From contig NZ_CP045725.1 in the NCBI RefSeq assembly GCF_009646095.1, positions 992,001 through 1,056,000 on the forward strand: a stretch of DNA of 64,000 nucleotides, in the 5' to 3' direction. The position numbers and the translations under genes were made by a program. Under the pieces are notes generated by a model. The model was not told where the DNA came from. It saw only the letters and a list, made by a program, of their open reading frames with translations, and ran no database searches. This document shows positions 7,844 to 21,257 of the stretch, piece after piece (positions within the stretch are counted from its first letter, which is position 1; every line of letters begins with the position of its first letter). The stretch comes from Raineyella fluvialis. Lineage in GTDB: Bacteria > Actinomycetota > Actinomycetes > Propionibacteriales > Propionibacteriaceae.

Positions 7844-8377
7844 ATGAATGCGAGGCTCTTCGGCGCGGCTGCGGTCCTGTCCGCGGCCTTGGTGACGCTC
7901 TCCGGCTGCGGATCGGGCGGCTCCTCCTCGGGAGGCTATGGGGCAGGGGGCGGCGCGACTGCCTCGGCCTCAGCCTCAGCCACTACATCGGCCTCGGCTT
8001 CCGCCTCCACGTCGGCGGCGGCCAGCACGGCCGGTCTCAAGGTCGCCGACTCCTCGCTCGGCAAGATCGTGGTGGCCGACAACGGGATGACCGTGTACCA
8101 GTTCACCAAGGACGTGAAGGACTCCGGCAAGAGCAGTTGCACCGGCGGCTGTCTCAAAGCCTGGCCGCCCGTCCTCACCACCCAGGCCACCCCGGCCCTC
8201 CAGGGCATCACCGGCACGGTGGGCACCATCACCACCCCGGAGGGCGCCAAGCAGGTCACCCTCAACGGCCTGCCGCTGTACTACTGGGCCTCCGACACCA
8301 AACCGGGTGACACGACAGGGCAGGGCGTCCAGGGCGTATGGTACGTCGTCTCCCCGTCCGGCTCGATGATGAAGTGA
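7844..8377 (+). CDS. secreted-repeat lipoprotein (Yx(F/W)xxD type)
   Basis: Surface lipoprotein of the COG4315 type. The signal peptide ends in the lipobox LSGC (Cys ~22). A low-complexity Gly then Ala/Ser/Thr linker (~23-65) follows, then the domain with YQFTKD and YYWASD, the family's repeated aromatic-x-Asp motif, and CTGGCLKAWPPVLT between them. Function is not established; these proteins have been found among surface and redox-linked lipoproteins. GAGGAGGAAG immediately before the ATG is a strong ribosome site. Confidence 0.85.
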   Translation: MNARLFGAAAVLSAALVTLSGCGSGGSSSGGYGAGGGATASASASATTSASASASTSAAASTAGLKVADSSLGKIVVADNGMTVYQFTKDVKDSGKSSCTGGCLKAWPPVLTTQATPALQGITGTVGTITTPEGAKQVTLNGLPLYYWASDTKPGDTTGQGVQGVWYVVSPSGSMMK

Positions 8378-8382
8378 GTCCG

Positions 8383-8679
8383 ATGCCGACCCCCGCCTCC
8401 GACGACTCCATCCGCGACCGTCTGGACGCCGCCGTCCCCCAGGCGCTGCGGGAGAACGACCAGCCCGCGGTCGAGGCCGCCGAGGAGACGATCGGCGTCA
8501 TCGAGAGCGCCGCCGAGGCGGCGGTCGGCCCGCTGACCGAGGCCGAGATGTTCGCGATCGTGGTGGCCGAGGCCGCGGCCCGTGAATCGCTCGCCGCCGA
8601 GAAGCGCGCTGCCGGTGACACGGCCGCGGCGGATCGTCTGATCGCTCAAGCGACCTACCTGCGGGAGTTCACCGCCTGA
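8383..8679 (+). CDS. GatB/YqeY-like small protein
   Basis: Short, all-helical, acidic protein of 98 residues. Its second half, GPLTEAEMFAIVVAEAAARE through the final YLREF, matches the helical tail of YqeY and of the tRNA-amidotransferase GatB C-terminal domain. It lacks the ~50 N-terminal residues of full YqeY, so a tRNA-binding role is only a guess. The ATG at 8383 lies 6 bp after the lipoprotein stop, with GAAGTGAG upstream. Convergent with the stress-protein gene. Confidence 0.6.
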   Translation: MPTPASDDSIRDRLDAAVPQALRENDQPAVEAAEETIGVIESAAEAAVGPLTEAEMFAIVVAEAAARESLAAEKRAAGDTAAADRLIAQATYLREFTA

Positions 8680-8685
8680 ACCGGG

Positions 8686-9582
8686 TCACTCCAGCCCCGG
8701 CACCACGCACACCAGGCACGGCGCCTCGCGCAGGACCCGATCGGCGGTCGACCCGAGCACGGCCCGGACGAATCCCCCGCGGCCGCGCGATCCGATCACG
8801 AGCGCACGGACGGACTCCCCCTCGGCGAGGGCGACCAGCGCGTCGGCGGCGTCCTCGCCGACCAGGGGGAGGAACTCGGTGTCCGGCACCTGCAGGGCGG
8901 TGGCGGCCGCCACCAGGATCTGCTCGGCCTCGTCGGCCTGGCGACGTTCCACCAACTCCTCGAAAGCCCCTTCCCCGACGGACCGTGGCGGCCCCACGAC
9001 AGTGGCCACCGCCAGCGGCAGATCACGCGCCAGCAGCGGCACGACAGCCGCCCCGGCACGGACCGAGCGCTCCGAGCCGTCCACGCAGACCACCACGGGA
9101 CCGGCGGGCGGCGCCTCGACCTCTCCGCCGCCGACCAGGACCGGACACGGCGCGTGCCGGACAAGGTGCTCCGAGAACGAGCCGAGGACGAGGCGGGCGG
9201 CCCCACCCAGCCCTCGGGAACCGACGATAACCAGAGCCGCCCCGACCGCTGCGAGGTGATCGACCACGACGGGACCGGGCGGCCCCACCAGCACCCGTAC
9301 GGACTCCGGCGCCAGCCCCAACCGCCCGGCGATGCCGACGCCGACCTCCCGGCCGGACTCCCGGGCCTCCTCGCGCGCCGCCGCCAGGTCGGTGGCGACG
9401 AACGCGGTGCTGAACGACCCGCCCGGCATAGGGCCGGGCACGCCCGGGTCGAGGATGATGTCAGGGACCGCCGTGACGACCTGGATCGTCCAGCGCGACC
9501 GGTCGAGCAGCGACAGGCCGGCCTCGATCGCCGCCAACGAAACATCTGAACCGTCCGTGCAGCAGACCACCGTGTCGCTCAT
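8686..9582 (-). CDS. universal stress protein, tandem UspA domains
   Basis: Two UspA-type domains in one 298-residue chain, each with the ATP-binding signature: GSRGLGGAARLVLGS in the first half and GSRGRGGFVRAVLGS near the C-terminus. This G-2x-G-9x-G(S/T) form is the nucleotide-binding class. The ATG at 9582 (MSDTVVCC) follows GAGGAGGT; the open frame continues 21 codons upstream without support. It is divergent from the sulfonate operon. Likely induced by starvation or redox stress, from family knowledge only. Confidence 0.9.
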   Translation of the reverse strand: MSDTVVCCTDGSDVSLAAIEAGLSLLDRSRWTIQVVTAVPDIILDPGVPGPMPGGSFSTAFVATDLAAAREEARESGREVGVGIAGRLGLAPESVRVLVGPPGPVVVDHLAAVGAALVIVGSRGLGGAARLVLGSFSEHLVRHAPCPVLVGGGEVEAPPAGPVVVCVDGSERSVRAGAAVVPLLARDLPLAVATVVGPPRSVGEGAFEELVERRQADEAEQILVAAATALQVPDTEFLPLVGEDAADALVALAEGESVRALVIGSRGRGGFVRAVLGSTADRVLREAPCLVCVVPGLE

Positions 9583-9686
9583 GCCGACCTCCTCGTCGCC
9601 AGGCTCTGTGCTCCCAAGGTAGCGCCGCGCATCGTCCCGCAGCACGGGACAAATGGACCTATTATTCCTACATCTTTAGGGGTGCA

Positions 9687-9722
9687 TTGACTCGACTTAT
9701 ATGTGCTTCTAGGGTCGAGTCA
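9687..9722 (+). promoter_or_regulatory. ssu promoter with overlapping inverted-repeat operator
   Basis: TTGACT (9687-9692), a 17-bp spacer and TAGGGT (9710-9715) form a near-consensus sigma-70 type promoter. A 9-bp inverted repeat, TGACTCGAC (9688-9696) and GTCGAGTCA (9714-9722), covers both boxes, the geometry of a repressor operator. It lies 39 bp before the ssuC start. The local AT-rich composition contrasts with the surrounding GC-rich sequence. Confidence 0.7.
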
Positions 9723-9760
9723 CGACGAGCCGGAGCCCACCCACCATGTCGAGGAGTGAC

Positions 9761-10648
9761 ATGACCACCATCCTGACCAGACCCGATGTCGCATCCGCGA
9801 CGCCGATTCCCGTCACCGTACGCCCGAGGGGCGCCGCGACGTCCTCCAGCGCCGACCAGGTTGTCCGGCGGCACCGCGATCGCCATCGCCATCGCATGGC
9901 CCCGCCGCGATGGCTGAGCCTCCTCGTGCTGGTCCTCGGCTGGCAGGTGACCGGGAGCACCGGTCTCCTGCCGGGCGACGTCCTCGCGACGCCGGCCACC
10001 ATCGCCGCCACCGCCTGGCAACTGCTGACCAACGGCCAGCTCATCGACGCGCTCGGTGTCTCCCTGGGCCGGGTCGGCATCGGTCTGGTCACCGGCCTGC
10101 TGGCGGGCACGGTGCTGGGGCTGCTCACCGGCCTGTCCCGGTGGGGAGACGCCCTCGTCGATCCGCCGCTGCAGGCGCTGCGTACGCTTCCCCATCTGGG
10201 CCTGGTGCCGCTGTTCATCCTGTGGTTCGGGATCGGTGAGTTCCCCAAGGTCCTGCTCATCGCCCTGGGTGTGATGTTCCCGATCTACCTCAACCTGCAC
10301 AGCGCCGTGCGTGGCGTGGACCGCGCGCTGCTCGAGGTGGCCGCCGTCAACGGGCTGGGCCGGTGGCGTACTCTCCGCGAGGTCATCCTCCCCTCGGTCA
10401 CCGCGCCGTGGCTGGTGGCGCTGCGGCAAGCGCTGGCCATCGCCTGGCTGACGCTGATCGTCTCCGAACAGGTCAACGCCAGCGCCGGTCTCGGCTACCT
10501 GATCAACAACGCCCGCGACTTCCTGCAGACCGACGTGATCGTGGTCGGGCTGGTGGTCTATGCGGTCCTCGGTCTGGTCTCCGACGGAATCGTCCGGGGC
10601 GCCGAACACCGCTTCCTCGCCTGGCGCGCAGGGACGGTGCTGCGATGA
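9761..10648 (+). CDS. ssuC: aliphatic sulfonate ABC transporter permease
   Basis: Inner-membrane permease of the nitrate/sulfonate/taurine ABC family, 295 residues. Several hydrophobic helices follow a basic N-terminus. The cytoplasmic EAA-like loop that docks the ATPase is in EVAAVNGLGRWRTLREVILP. GLGYLINNARDFLQTDVIVVGL is typical of SsuC/TauC. The ATG at 9761 has GAGGAG just upstream; another in-frame ATG lies at 9746. The stop overlaps the ssuB start. First gene of ssuCBAD behind the 9687-9722 promoter. Confidence 0.9.
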   Translation: MTTILTRPDVASATPIPVTVRPRGAATSSSADQVVRRHRDRHRHRMAPPRWLSLLVLVLGWQVTGSTGLLPGDVLATPATIAATAWQLLTNGQLIDALGVSLGRVGIGLVTGLLAGTVLGLLTGLSRWGDALVDPPLQALRTLPHLGLVPLFILWFGIGEFPKVLLIALGVMFPIYLNLHSAVRGVDRALLEVAAVNGLGRWRTLREVILPSVTAPWLVALRQALAIAWLTLIVSEQVNASAGLGYLINNARDFLQTDVIVVGLVVYAVLGLVSDGIVRGAEHRFLAWRAGTVLR

Positions 10649-11388
10649 CCCCGACTCTGCCCGGCACGTCTCTGCCCCGCACCGACCTGCCGCCCACCAC
10701 GGTCTCCCTGCGTTCGGTCAGCCGCCGCTACGGGAAGTCCACCGTCCTCGACGGTCTGGACCTCGACATCGGCGCCGGGGACTTCGTCGCCCTCCTCGGC
10801 CGCTCGGGCTCGGGCAAGTCGACCCTGCTGCGGGCGCTCGCCGGTCTCGATGCCGAGGCGACCGGCACCGTCGAGGTCACCGGTGCGACCTCGGTCGCGT
10901 TCCAGCAGCCGCGCCTGCTGCCGTGGCGCCGGGTGTGGCAGAACGTCGTCCTGGGGCTTCCCCGCACGGCCGCCACCCGGGAGCGGGCCGCGGCCGCCCT
11001 GGCCGAGGTCGACCTCGCCGGCTACGGCGAGCGCTGGCCGGCGACCCTGTCCGGCGGCCAGGCCCAGCGGGTCTCCCTGGCCCGGGCCCTTGTCCGCGAG
11101 CCGGCGCTGCTCCTCCTGGACGAACCCTTCGGCGCCCTCGACGCCCTCACCCGGCTGGCGATGCATGACGTCCTCGAGGAGCTGTGGCGCCGCCACCGGT
11201 TCGCCGTGCTCCTCGTCACCCATGACGTGGACGAGGCGGTCCGGCTCGCCGATCGTCTCCTCGTCCTGCGGGACGGCCGCATCCAGGCCGACCACCGCAA
11301 CCCCACCGACCGGCCCCGTACCCGCGCGGCCACCGCAGACCTGCGCCAGCAGGTCCTCACCGATCTGGGAGTGACCCACCATGACTGA
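10645..11388 (+). CDS. ssuB: aliphatic sulfonate ABC transporter ATPase
   Basis: Energises sulfonate uptake. Walker A GRSGSGKST, the Q-loop FQQPRLLPW, the ABC signature LSGGQAQR, Walker B LLLLDEPFGALD and the H-loop VTHDVDEAV are all intact, in 247 residues. FQQPRLLPWR is characteristic of the SsuB/TauB/NrtD group. It begins in an ATGA overlap with ssuC and overlaps ssuA by 8 bp, showing tight translational coupling. Confidence 0.93.
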   Translation: MTPTLPGTSLPRTDLPPTTVSLRSVSRRYGKSTVLDGLDLDIGAGDFVALLGRSGSGKSTLLRALAGLDAEATGTVEVTGATSVAFQQPRLLPWRRVWQNVVLGLPRTAATRERAAAALAEVDLAGYGERWPATLSGGQAQRVSLARALVREPALLLLDEPFGALDALTRLAMHDVLEELWRRHRFAVLLVTHDVDEAVRLADRLLVLRDGRIQADHRNPTDRPRTRAATADLRQQVLTDLGVTHHD

Positions 11389-12421
11389 CCTCCGACAACG
11401 ACACCGCGCGCCGCTGGCCCTGGTCGTCCTGATGCTCGCCACGCTGCTCTCGGCCTGCAGTGGGGCCCAGGCGACGACGGCCACCCGGACGGTCCCTACG
11501 CCCGGGCCGGTGAGCAGCGCCGATCTGGCCGGCGTCACCCTCAAGGTCGGGGACCAGAAGGCCGGGCTCCAGGCCCTCCTCAAGGCCTCCGGGCAGGACA
11601 AGGACCTGCCGTACGCCGTCGAGTGGTCCACCTTCACCGCCGGGCCGCCGCTGCTCGAGGCCGCCGCGTCCGGTGCGATCGACGTCGGCACGGTGGGCAA
11701 CACGCCACCGATCTTCGCCGGTGCGGCGAAGTCCCCGGTCTCGATCGTCTCGGCCAGCCGCGGCGAAGGTCAGGGCGACGCGATCCTCGTCGCCAAGGGA
11801 TCCACCGCCACCTCCCTGGCCGACCTCAAGGGCCGGACGATCGCGGTGACCAAGGGCAGCAGTGCCCATGGCCACCTCCTCCTCGCGCTCCGCAAGGCGG
11901 GCCTGCAGCCGAGCGACGTGAAGATCTCCTACGTCTCACCCTCCGACGGCTACGCGGCCCTGAAGAACGGTGCCGCGGACGCCTGGGCGGTCTGGGATCC
12001 CTACACCGCGGCGGCGGAGAAGGAGATCGGCGCACGCATCCTCGTCAGCGGCGTCGGGATCGTCAACGGACTCGGCTTCCAGGTGGCGTCCAACCGGTCG
12101 CTCGCCGACGCCGGCAAGAACGCGGCCATCGCCGACCTGGTCACCCGGTCGGCCCGTGCGTATCAGTGGTCCGCCAGCCACCCGGACGAGTGGGCCAGGG
12201 TCTACAGCTCCGAGACCGGGCTGAGCCTCGACGTCACCACCGTCCAGGCCCACCGCTCCATCAAGCGCCCGATCACCCTCGACCCGGAGGCGATCCGCAG
12301 CTCCCAGGACCTCACCGACGCCCTCGCGTCGGGCGGGTTCATCCCCGCCAGCTTCGACGTCAGCACCATCGTCGACCATCGCTACGACGCGGCCGTCGCC
12401 GCCGTCATCGGAAAGGCCTGA
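11381..12421 (+). CDS. ssuA: aliphatic sulfonate-binding lipoprotein
   Basis: Extracytoplasmic substrate-binding component, anchored as a lipoprotein. The signal peptide ends in LLSAC (lipid Cys ~24). The mature part has the family blocks GPPLLEAAASGAIDVGTVGNTPPIFA, DLKGRTIAVTKGSSAH and AWAVWDPYTAAAE. The 346-residue length is normal. The exact ligand cannot be read from sequence; the next gene (SsuD) favours alkanesulfonates. Its start overlaps ssuB. Confidence 0.92.
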   Translation: MTDLRQRHRAPLALVVLMLATLLSACSGAQATTATRTVPTPGPVSSADLAGVTLKVGDQKAGLQALLKASGQDKDLPYAVEWSTFTAGPPLLEAAASGAIDVGTVGNTPPIFAGAAKSPVSIVSASRGEGQGDAILVAKGSTATSLADLKGRTIAVTKGSSAHGHLLLALRKAGLQPSDVKISYVSPSDGYAALKNGAADAWAVWDPYTAAAEKEIGARILVSGVGIVNGLGFQVASNRSLADAGKNAAIADLVTRSARAYQWSASHPDEWARVYSSETGLSLDVTTVQAHRSIKRPITLDPEAIRSSQDLTDALASGGFIPASFDVSTIVDHRYDAAVAAVIGKA

Positions 12422-12423
12422 GC

Positions 12424-13614
12424 ATGTCCATCAGTCTCCATTGGTTCCTCACCTCGAGCGGCGACATCCGCCCGGTCCCCCACCGCGGCGAGACCGCCCT
12501 CGGCCTCTTCCCCAGTGCGGGCGGGGCCGGTGGGCGTCCGGGCCGTCGGCCCGCCGGCTTCCGGGAGCCCGACATCGAGTACCTGGCCCAGCAGGCCCGG
12601 GCAGCCGATGCCCTCGGCTTCACCGCGGTGCTGACACCCACCGGCACGGTCTGCGAGGACGCGTGGCTCACCGCCGCCGCACTGGCCCGCGAGACGGAGC
12701 GGCTGAAGTTCCTGGTCGCCTTCCGCCCCGGTCTGATGTCGCCGACGTTGTCCGCGCAGATGGCGGCCACCCTGCAACGCCAGTCCCGTGGCCGGCTGCT
12801 GCTCAACGTCGTGACCGGCGACGACGCGGAGCAGCCACGCTTCGGTGACTGGCTGGCGAAGGATGAGCGGTATGCCCGTACCGACGAATTCCTCGAGGTC
12901 GTCCGCGGCGTCTGGTCCGGTGAGCCGTACAGCTTCGAGGGAGACCATTACCGGATCCGTGACGCCGGTCTGCTCGCGGCGCCCGACCCCGTCCCGCCGC
13001 TCTACTTCGGCGGCTCCAGCGACGCCGCGCTCCCGGTGGCGGGTCGGCACGCGGACGTCTACCTGACCTGGGGCGAGCCGCCCGCCCAGGCACGGGAGAA
13101 GATCGAGCGGGTACGTAGGGAGGCGCAGAAGGCCGGTCGTGGTGACCGGATCCGCTTCGGGATCCGCTTCCACGTCTTCACCCGGGACACCTCCGCGGCC
13201 GCCTGGGCCGAGGCCCAACGCTTCCTCGACGCTCTCGACCCGGAGGACATCCGCCGGACCCAGGAGATCCTGCGCCGCAACACGTCGGTGGGCCAGCAGC
13301 GGATGCTGGCGTTGCACGGCGACAGCAAGGACGGCGATCTCGAGGTCTATCCGAACGTGTGGGCCGGCATCGGCCTCGCGCGGGGTCACGCCGGCACCGC
13401 CCTGGTCGGCAGTCACGACGAGGTCGCCGATCGCATCGAGGAGTACCACCGGGCCGGTATCGACGAGTTCATCTTCTCCGGCTACCCGAACCTGGAGGAG
13501 TCGTACTGGTTCGGTGAGAACGTCATCCCGCGGCTGCGCGACCGCGGCCTGCTCGACGAGGTGCTCGACGAGGCCGGGGACGAGTTGCGTGTCCTCACCG
13601 CCGCCGCTTCCTGA
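12424..13614 (+). CDS. ssuD: FMNH2-dependent alkanesulfonate monooxygenase
   Basis: Cleaves alkanesulfonates to aldehyde and sulfite using FMNH2 and O2. It is a luciferase-like TIM barrel of 396 residues, slightly longer than E. coli SsuD (381), partly because of a Gly/Arg-rich insert near residue 38. SsuD landmarks are present: TVCEDAW with the conserved cysteine, RPGLMSPTLSAQMAATL, LYFGGSS, LTWGEPPAQAREKI, SVGQQRMLALHG and FIFSGYPNLEESY. It starts 2 bp after ssuA and ends before a strong hairpin. No flavin reductase SsuE is in the operon. Confidence 0.94.
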   Translation: MSISLHWFLTSSGDIRPVPHRGETALGLFPSAGGAGGRPGRRPAGFREPDIEYLAQQARAADALGFTAVLTPTGTVCEDAWLTAAALARETERLKFLVAFRPGLMSPTLSAQMAATLQRQSRGRLLLNVVTGDDAEQPRFGDWLAKDERYARTDEFLEVVRGVWSGEPYSFEGDHYRIRDAGLLAAPDPVPPLYFGGSSDAALPVAGRHADVYLTWGEPPAQAREKIERVRREAQKAGRGDRIRFGIRFHVFTRDTSAAAWAEAQRFLDALDPEDIRRTQEILRRNTSVGQQRMLALHGDSKDGDLEVYPNVWAGIGLARGHAGTALVGSHDEVADRIEEYHRAGIDEFIFSGYPNLEESYWFGENVIPRLRDRGLLDEVLDEAGDELRVLTAAAS

Positions 13615-13628
13615 CCGGTCGGCACGAC

Positions 13629-13673
13629 GAAGGGCCGGGTGGGCACCGTACGGGGGTGCCCACCCGGCCCTTC
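13629..13673 (+). terminator. terminator hairpin after ssuD
   Basis: A perfect 19-bp stem (13629-13647 with 13655-13673) and a 7-nt loop start 15 bp after the ssuD stop. No U-tract follows, which is common for actinobacterial terminators. Confidence 0.85.
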
Positions 13674-13782
13674 GGTCATCGGGCCGCCGATTCCGTCGGA
13701 CAGGGCGCTCGGCGGGGTCGTACGTTGGATCCCATCCAGCGGCTCCGGCGCCCGGCCGGACCGGCCCAGCCATGGAGGCGGC

Positions 13783-14745
13783 ATGGACGCAGCGACGCCC
13801 CGCATTCCCGCGGTCCCCGAGACGATGAGGGCGTACGGTTTCGCCCGCTACGGCGGCCCCGAGGTCGAGGAGTACTTCGCCGCCCCCGTACCGGTCCCGG
13901 GCAGCGGCCAGGTGCTGGTGCAGGTCCTCGCGGCCGGCCTCAACCCCGCGGACATCAAGGTCCGGGCCGGGAAACGTGCCGGCGTCTTCGACGTGGTCTT
14001 CCCGATGGCGATGGGCCGGGAAGCCGCCGGCGCGGTCGTGGCCCTGGGGCCCGACGTGGAGGGTCTCACGGTCGGGGAGCGTGTCTTCGGCAGCCCGGTC
14101 GCCGGCGTCGGAACGCTGGCCGAGTACGTCCTCCTCGACGCCGCGGCGACGGCACCGGTGCCCGCCTCGCTGACGATCACCGAGGCCGCCTGCGTCCCGG
14201 TGGCCGTGGGCACGACCCTCGATGTCTTCGATCACCTGCTCGTCACCGCCGGGGATGGCCTCCTCGTCCTCGGTGCCGGCGGTGGCGTCGGCTCCGCTGC
14301 CTGTCAACTCGGCGTGGCCCGGGGACTGCGGGTGGTCGGCGTGGCGTCGGCGGCCAAGCAGGACCTGGTGGCGGGCTTCGGTGCCCATCCCGTCGTCAGC
14401 GGCGAGGGCTGGGTGGATCGTGCCCGGGCGGCTTTGGACGGGCCGGTGGTGGCTGTCCTCGACCTGGTCGGGGGCGAGGTGCTGCACGAGGCCTTCCGTC
14501 TGTGTGGTGACGAGACCCAGTTGGTGAGTATCGCCGATCCTGTCCAGGCCGGGCAGGTGGGCGGCACGGGGGTGGTGCGTCGCCGGACCAGCGAGGCGTA
14601 CGCGGCCGCGGCCCAATTGATCGCTGACGGGGCGGTACGCCCGGTCATACGTACGGAGCCCTTCTCACACGCTCGCGAGGCGTACGCCGAGATCGAGACC
14701 GGGCACACCACGGGCAAGATCGTCGTGATCTTCGACGCCGACTGA
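13783..14745 (+). CDS. zinc-independent quinone oxidoreductase-like MDR protein
   Basis: Medium-chain dehydrogenase/reductase of the quinone oxidoreductase (QOR) type, using NADPH. The GroES-like part has AAGLNPADIKVRAGK and GREAAGAVVALG. The Rossmann part has the GAGGGVGSAACQL nucleotide-binding loop. The catalytic and structural zinc cysteines of alcohol dehydrogenases are absent. The C-terminus HTTGKIVVIFD is canonical. The ATG at 13783 is placed by GGAGGC. Substrate unknown. It is separated from ssuD by the terminator, so it is a separate unit. Confidence 0.88.
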   Translation: MDAATPRIPAVPETMRAYGFARYGGPEVEEYFAAPVPVPGSGQVLVQVLAAGLNPADIKVRAGKRAGVFDVVFPMAMGREAAGAVVALGPDVEGLTVGERVFGSPVAGVGTLAEYVLLDAAATAPVPASLTITEAACVPVAVGTTLDVFDHLLVTAGDGLLVLGAGGGVGSAACQLGVARGLRVVGVASAAKQDLVAGFGAHPVVSGEGWVDRARAALDGPVVAVLDLVGGEVLHEAFRLCGDETQLVSIADPVQAGQVGGTGVVRRRTSEAYAAAAQLIADGAVRPVIRTEPFSHAREAYAEIETGHTTGKIVVIFDAD

Positions 14746-14764
14746 CCGGGGCGCCACCCGTCGG

Positions 14765-15544
14765 TCAGGGCAGTTCGCGATGCTTGGCCCGGGTGAAGGC
14801 GTAGATCCCGTACGCGACGAGCCCCAGCGCCACCACTGACAGGAGCAGCCGCCCCAGTGGCAGGCCCAACAGCGCCCGCAAGGCACCGTCCATCCCGGAT
14901 GCCTTCTGAGGGTCGTGGGTCGCGACCGCCACCCAGAAGAGCGCACCGACGACGAGCAGAGCGACGCCCTTGGCGACGTAGCCGAGGATGGCGACCAGCA
15001 CGACCGCACTGCTGGGCTGGTGCCGCAGGTCGTCGCGGTACTTGCCGGTCACGCCCTTGTAGATGTGGAAGCCGCCGATGATGACGACGACCAGCCCCAC
15101 CACGACGACAAGGACCGTCCCCGCCGCGTTACCCATCATGGCCGCCGTGATGTCCTTGCTGCGCTGCGAGCTCGAGGACTGACCACCAGTGGCCACCAGC
15201 GCGGCGCCCACACCGAGAACGGCGTACACCACGGTCAGGGAGGCGAATCTCAGCGCATCCTTCAGTTCATGGCGAGCCAGAAACGCCTGCAACAGGTTCC
15301 ACAGGCCCAACAGGAACAGACCGGCCGCCAGCACGCCGAGCAGGATCACCCCCGCGGTGGTCGAGGCAAGCGCCTGAAAGGCGCCCGACTGGTCGGCCTC
15401 CCCGTGGTACTGCCCCCAGGCGAGCCGCAGGGCCAGCCAGGCCATCAGAAGATGCAGCACGCCGCTGGCCGCGAAGCCGGCGCGTGCGCCGTTCTCGACC
15501 ACAGGGTTGTCAGCCGCCTTGCGGGCCCCATCTTGAGCGGTCAT
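14765..15544 (-). CDS. DUF1206 membrane protein
   Basis: About 259 residues with six hydrophobic segments arranged as three repeated pairs: ARAGFAASGVLHLLMAWLALRL, YAVLGVGAALVATGG and LGYVAKGVALLVVGALFW. Each pair contains the small-residue/aromatic pattern of the DUF1206 repeat. Function of the family is unknown. The start is uncertain: the ATG at 15544 has no good ribosome site, and an in-frame ATG at 15574 is an alternative. It lies downstream of the rRNA operon terminator on the same strand. Confidence 0.8.
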   Translation of the reverse strand: MTAQDGARKAADNPVVENGARAGFAASGVLHLLMAWLALRLAWGQYHGEADQSGAFQALASTTAGVILLGVLAAGLFLLGLWNLLQAFLARHELKDALRFASLTVVYAVLGVGAALVATGGQSSSSQRSKDITAAMMGNAAGTVLVVVVGLVVVIIGGFHIYKGVTGKYRDDLRHQPSSAVVLVAILGYVAKGVALLVVGALFWVAVATHDPQKASGMDGALRALLGLPLGRLLLSVVALGLVAYGIYAFTRAKHRELP

Positions 15545-15642
15545 GGTCAAGTAGTACCCCACTGACCCCGACATGTCGACGGTCCGGACCCGTCCGCGTT
15601 CGCGGCGTGGAAACCTCTCGAGGGGGACAAGGTCCGTAATTG

Positions 15643-15682
15643 CAGAGCGGGCCGACACCTGTGAGGGTGTCGGCCCGCTCTG
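15643..15682 (-). terminator. rRNA operon terminator
   Basis: A perfect 17-bp stem (15643-15659 with 15666-15682) and 6-nt loop lie about 30 bp beyond the 5S 3' end. A second short hairpin (15685-15706, ACACCACCCC / GGGGTGGTGT) sits between it and 5S. No long U-tract is present. Confidence 0.8.
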
Positions 15683-15711
15683 TTACACCACCCCGAGGGG
15701 TGGTGTGTGTT

Positions 15712-15830
15712 GTCCGGCGATGTCCTAGTCTCCCACACACTCCCGTGTGCAGTACCATCGGCGCTGGAAGGCTTGACTTCCGGGTTCGGAATGTGGCCGG
15801 GTATTTCCCTTCCGCCATGATCACCGTAAC
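15712..15830 (-). rRNA. rrf: 5S ribosomal RNA
   Basis: About 119 nt. The minus-strand 5' part GTTACGGTGATC pairs with the 3' part GATCGCCGGAC-like end (CGGTGAT with ATCGCCG) to form helix I. The internal conserved blocks AAATACCCGGCCACATTCCG and GGAGACTAGG are in place. Ends are set from this helix, to within a few bases. Last gene of the rrn operon, about 130 bp after 23S. Confidence 0.95.
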
Positions 15831-15922
15831 ACTGTCGAAACAGTTTCACACTATTCAACTGTCACCACCCCGCCCTTACGGGTTGGGTGGCCAGGAACCG
15901 TGTGTTTGTGTTCCGGGAACAA

Positions 15923-15959
15923 CATAGTGGACGCGAGTCTTTGCAGCATATTTTCTTGG
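15923..15959 (-). other. 23S precursor processing stem, 3' arm
   Basis: Just outside the 23S 3' end. In the transcript it is complementary to 19058-19096 on the 5' side: the 15-bp block around GTGGACGCGAG, then TCTTTG, then TATTTTCTTG, all match with small bulges. It is the expected RNase III-type processing stem that loops out 23S rRNA. Confidence 0.75.
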
Positions 15960-15964
15960 TGTGT

Positions 15965-20952
<4,988 letters not shown>

Positions 20953-21228
20953 AAATATCGCAAAACCCCGAAAGGCTGATGCGTCACAATGAAAAGAGAT
21001 CTGACAATCCCAGACATAAACTGGTCATTACATATCTCAAAGAAATCCGACCATCACCGAAGCAATGGCCGAGGACAACACAAAAACAACATATTGTGAT
21101 GTCAGACACCCCACAAAGAGGCGCCTATTTGGCATTGACTAAACAAAGCACACTGTTGAGTTCTCAAACATCGGACACACACCTCACCACCCCGGAACAA
21201 CCCGGAGCCGCTCGGGGCGACCAGATCA
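20953..21228 (-). other. rRNA operon leader
   Basis: Non-coding transcribed leader of about 270 nt, notably AT-richer than its surroundings. It contains a boxA-like antitermination motif (minus-strand TTTGAGAACTCAACAG, about 21152-21167), almost the same as the one in the 16S-23S spacer. No gene is seen in it. Confidence 0.7.
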
Positions 21229-21257
21229 ACTTTACTCGGCCGTTCAAGCCCTGTCAA
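21229..21257 (-). promoter_or_regulatory. rRNA operon promoter
   Basis: On the minus strand TTGACA (21257-21252), a 17-bp spacer and TAAAGT (21234-21229) make a near-perfect housekeeping promoter. The likely transcription start is near 21221, about 270 nt before 16S. It has the best -35 match seen in the window. Confidence 0.85.
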
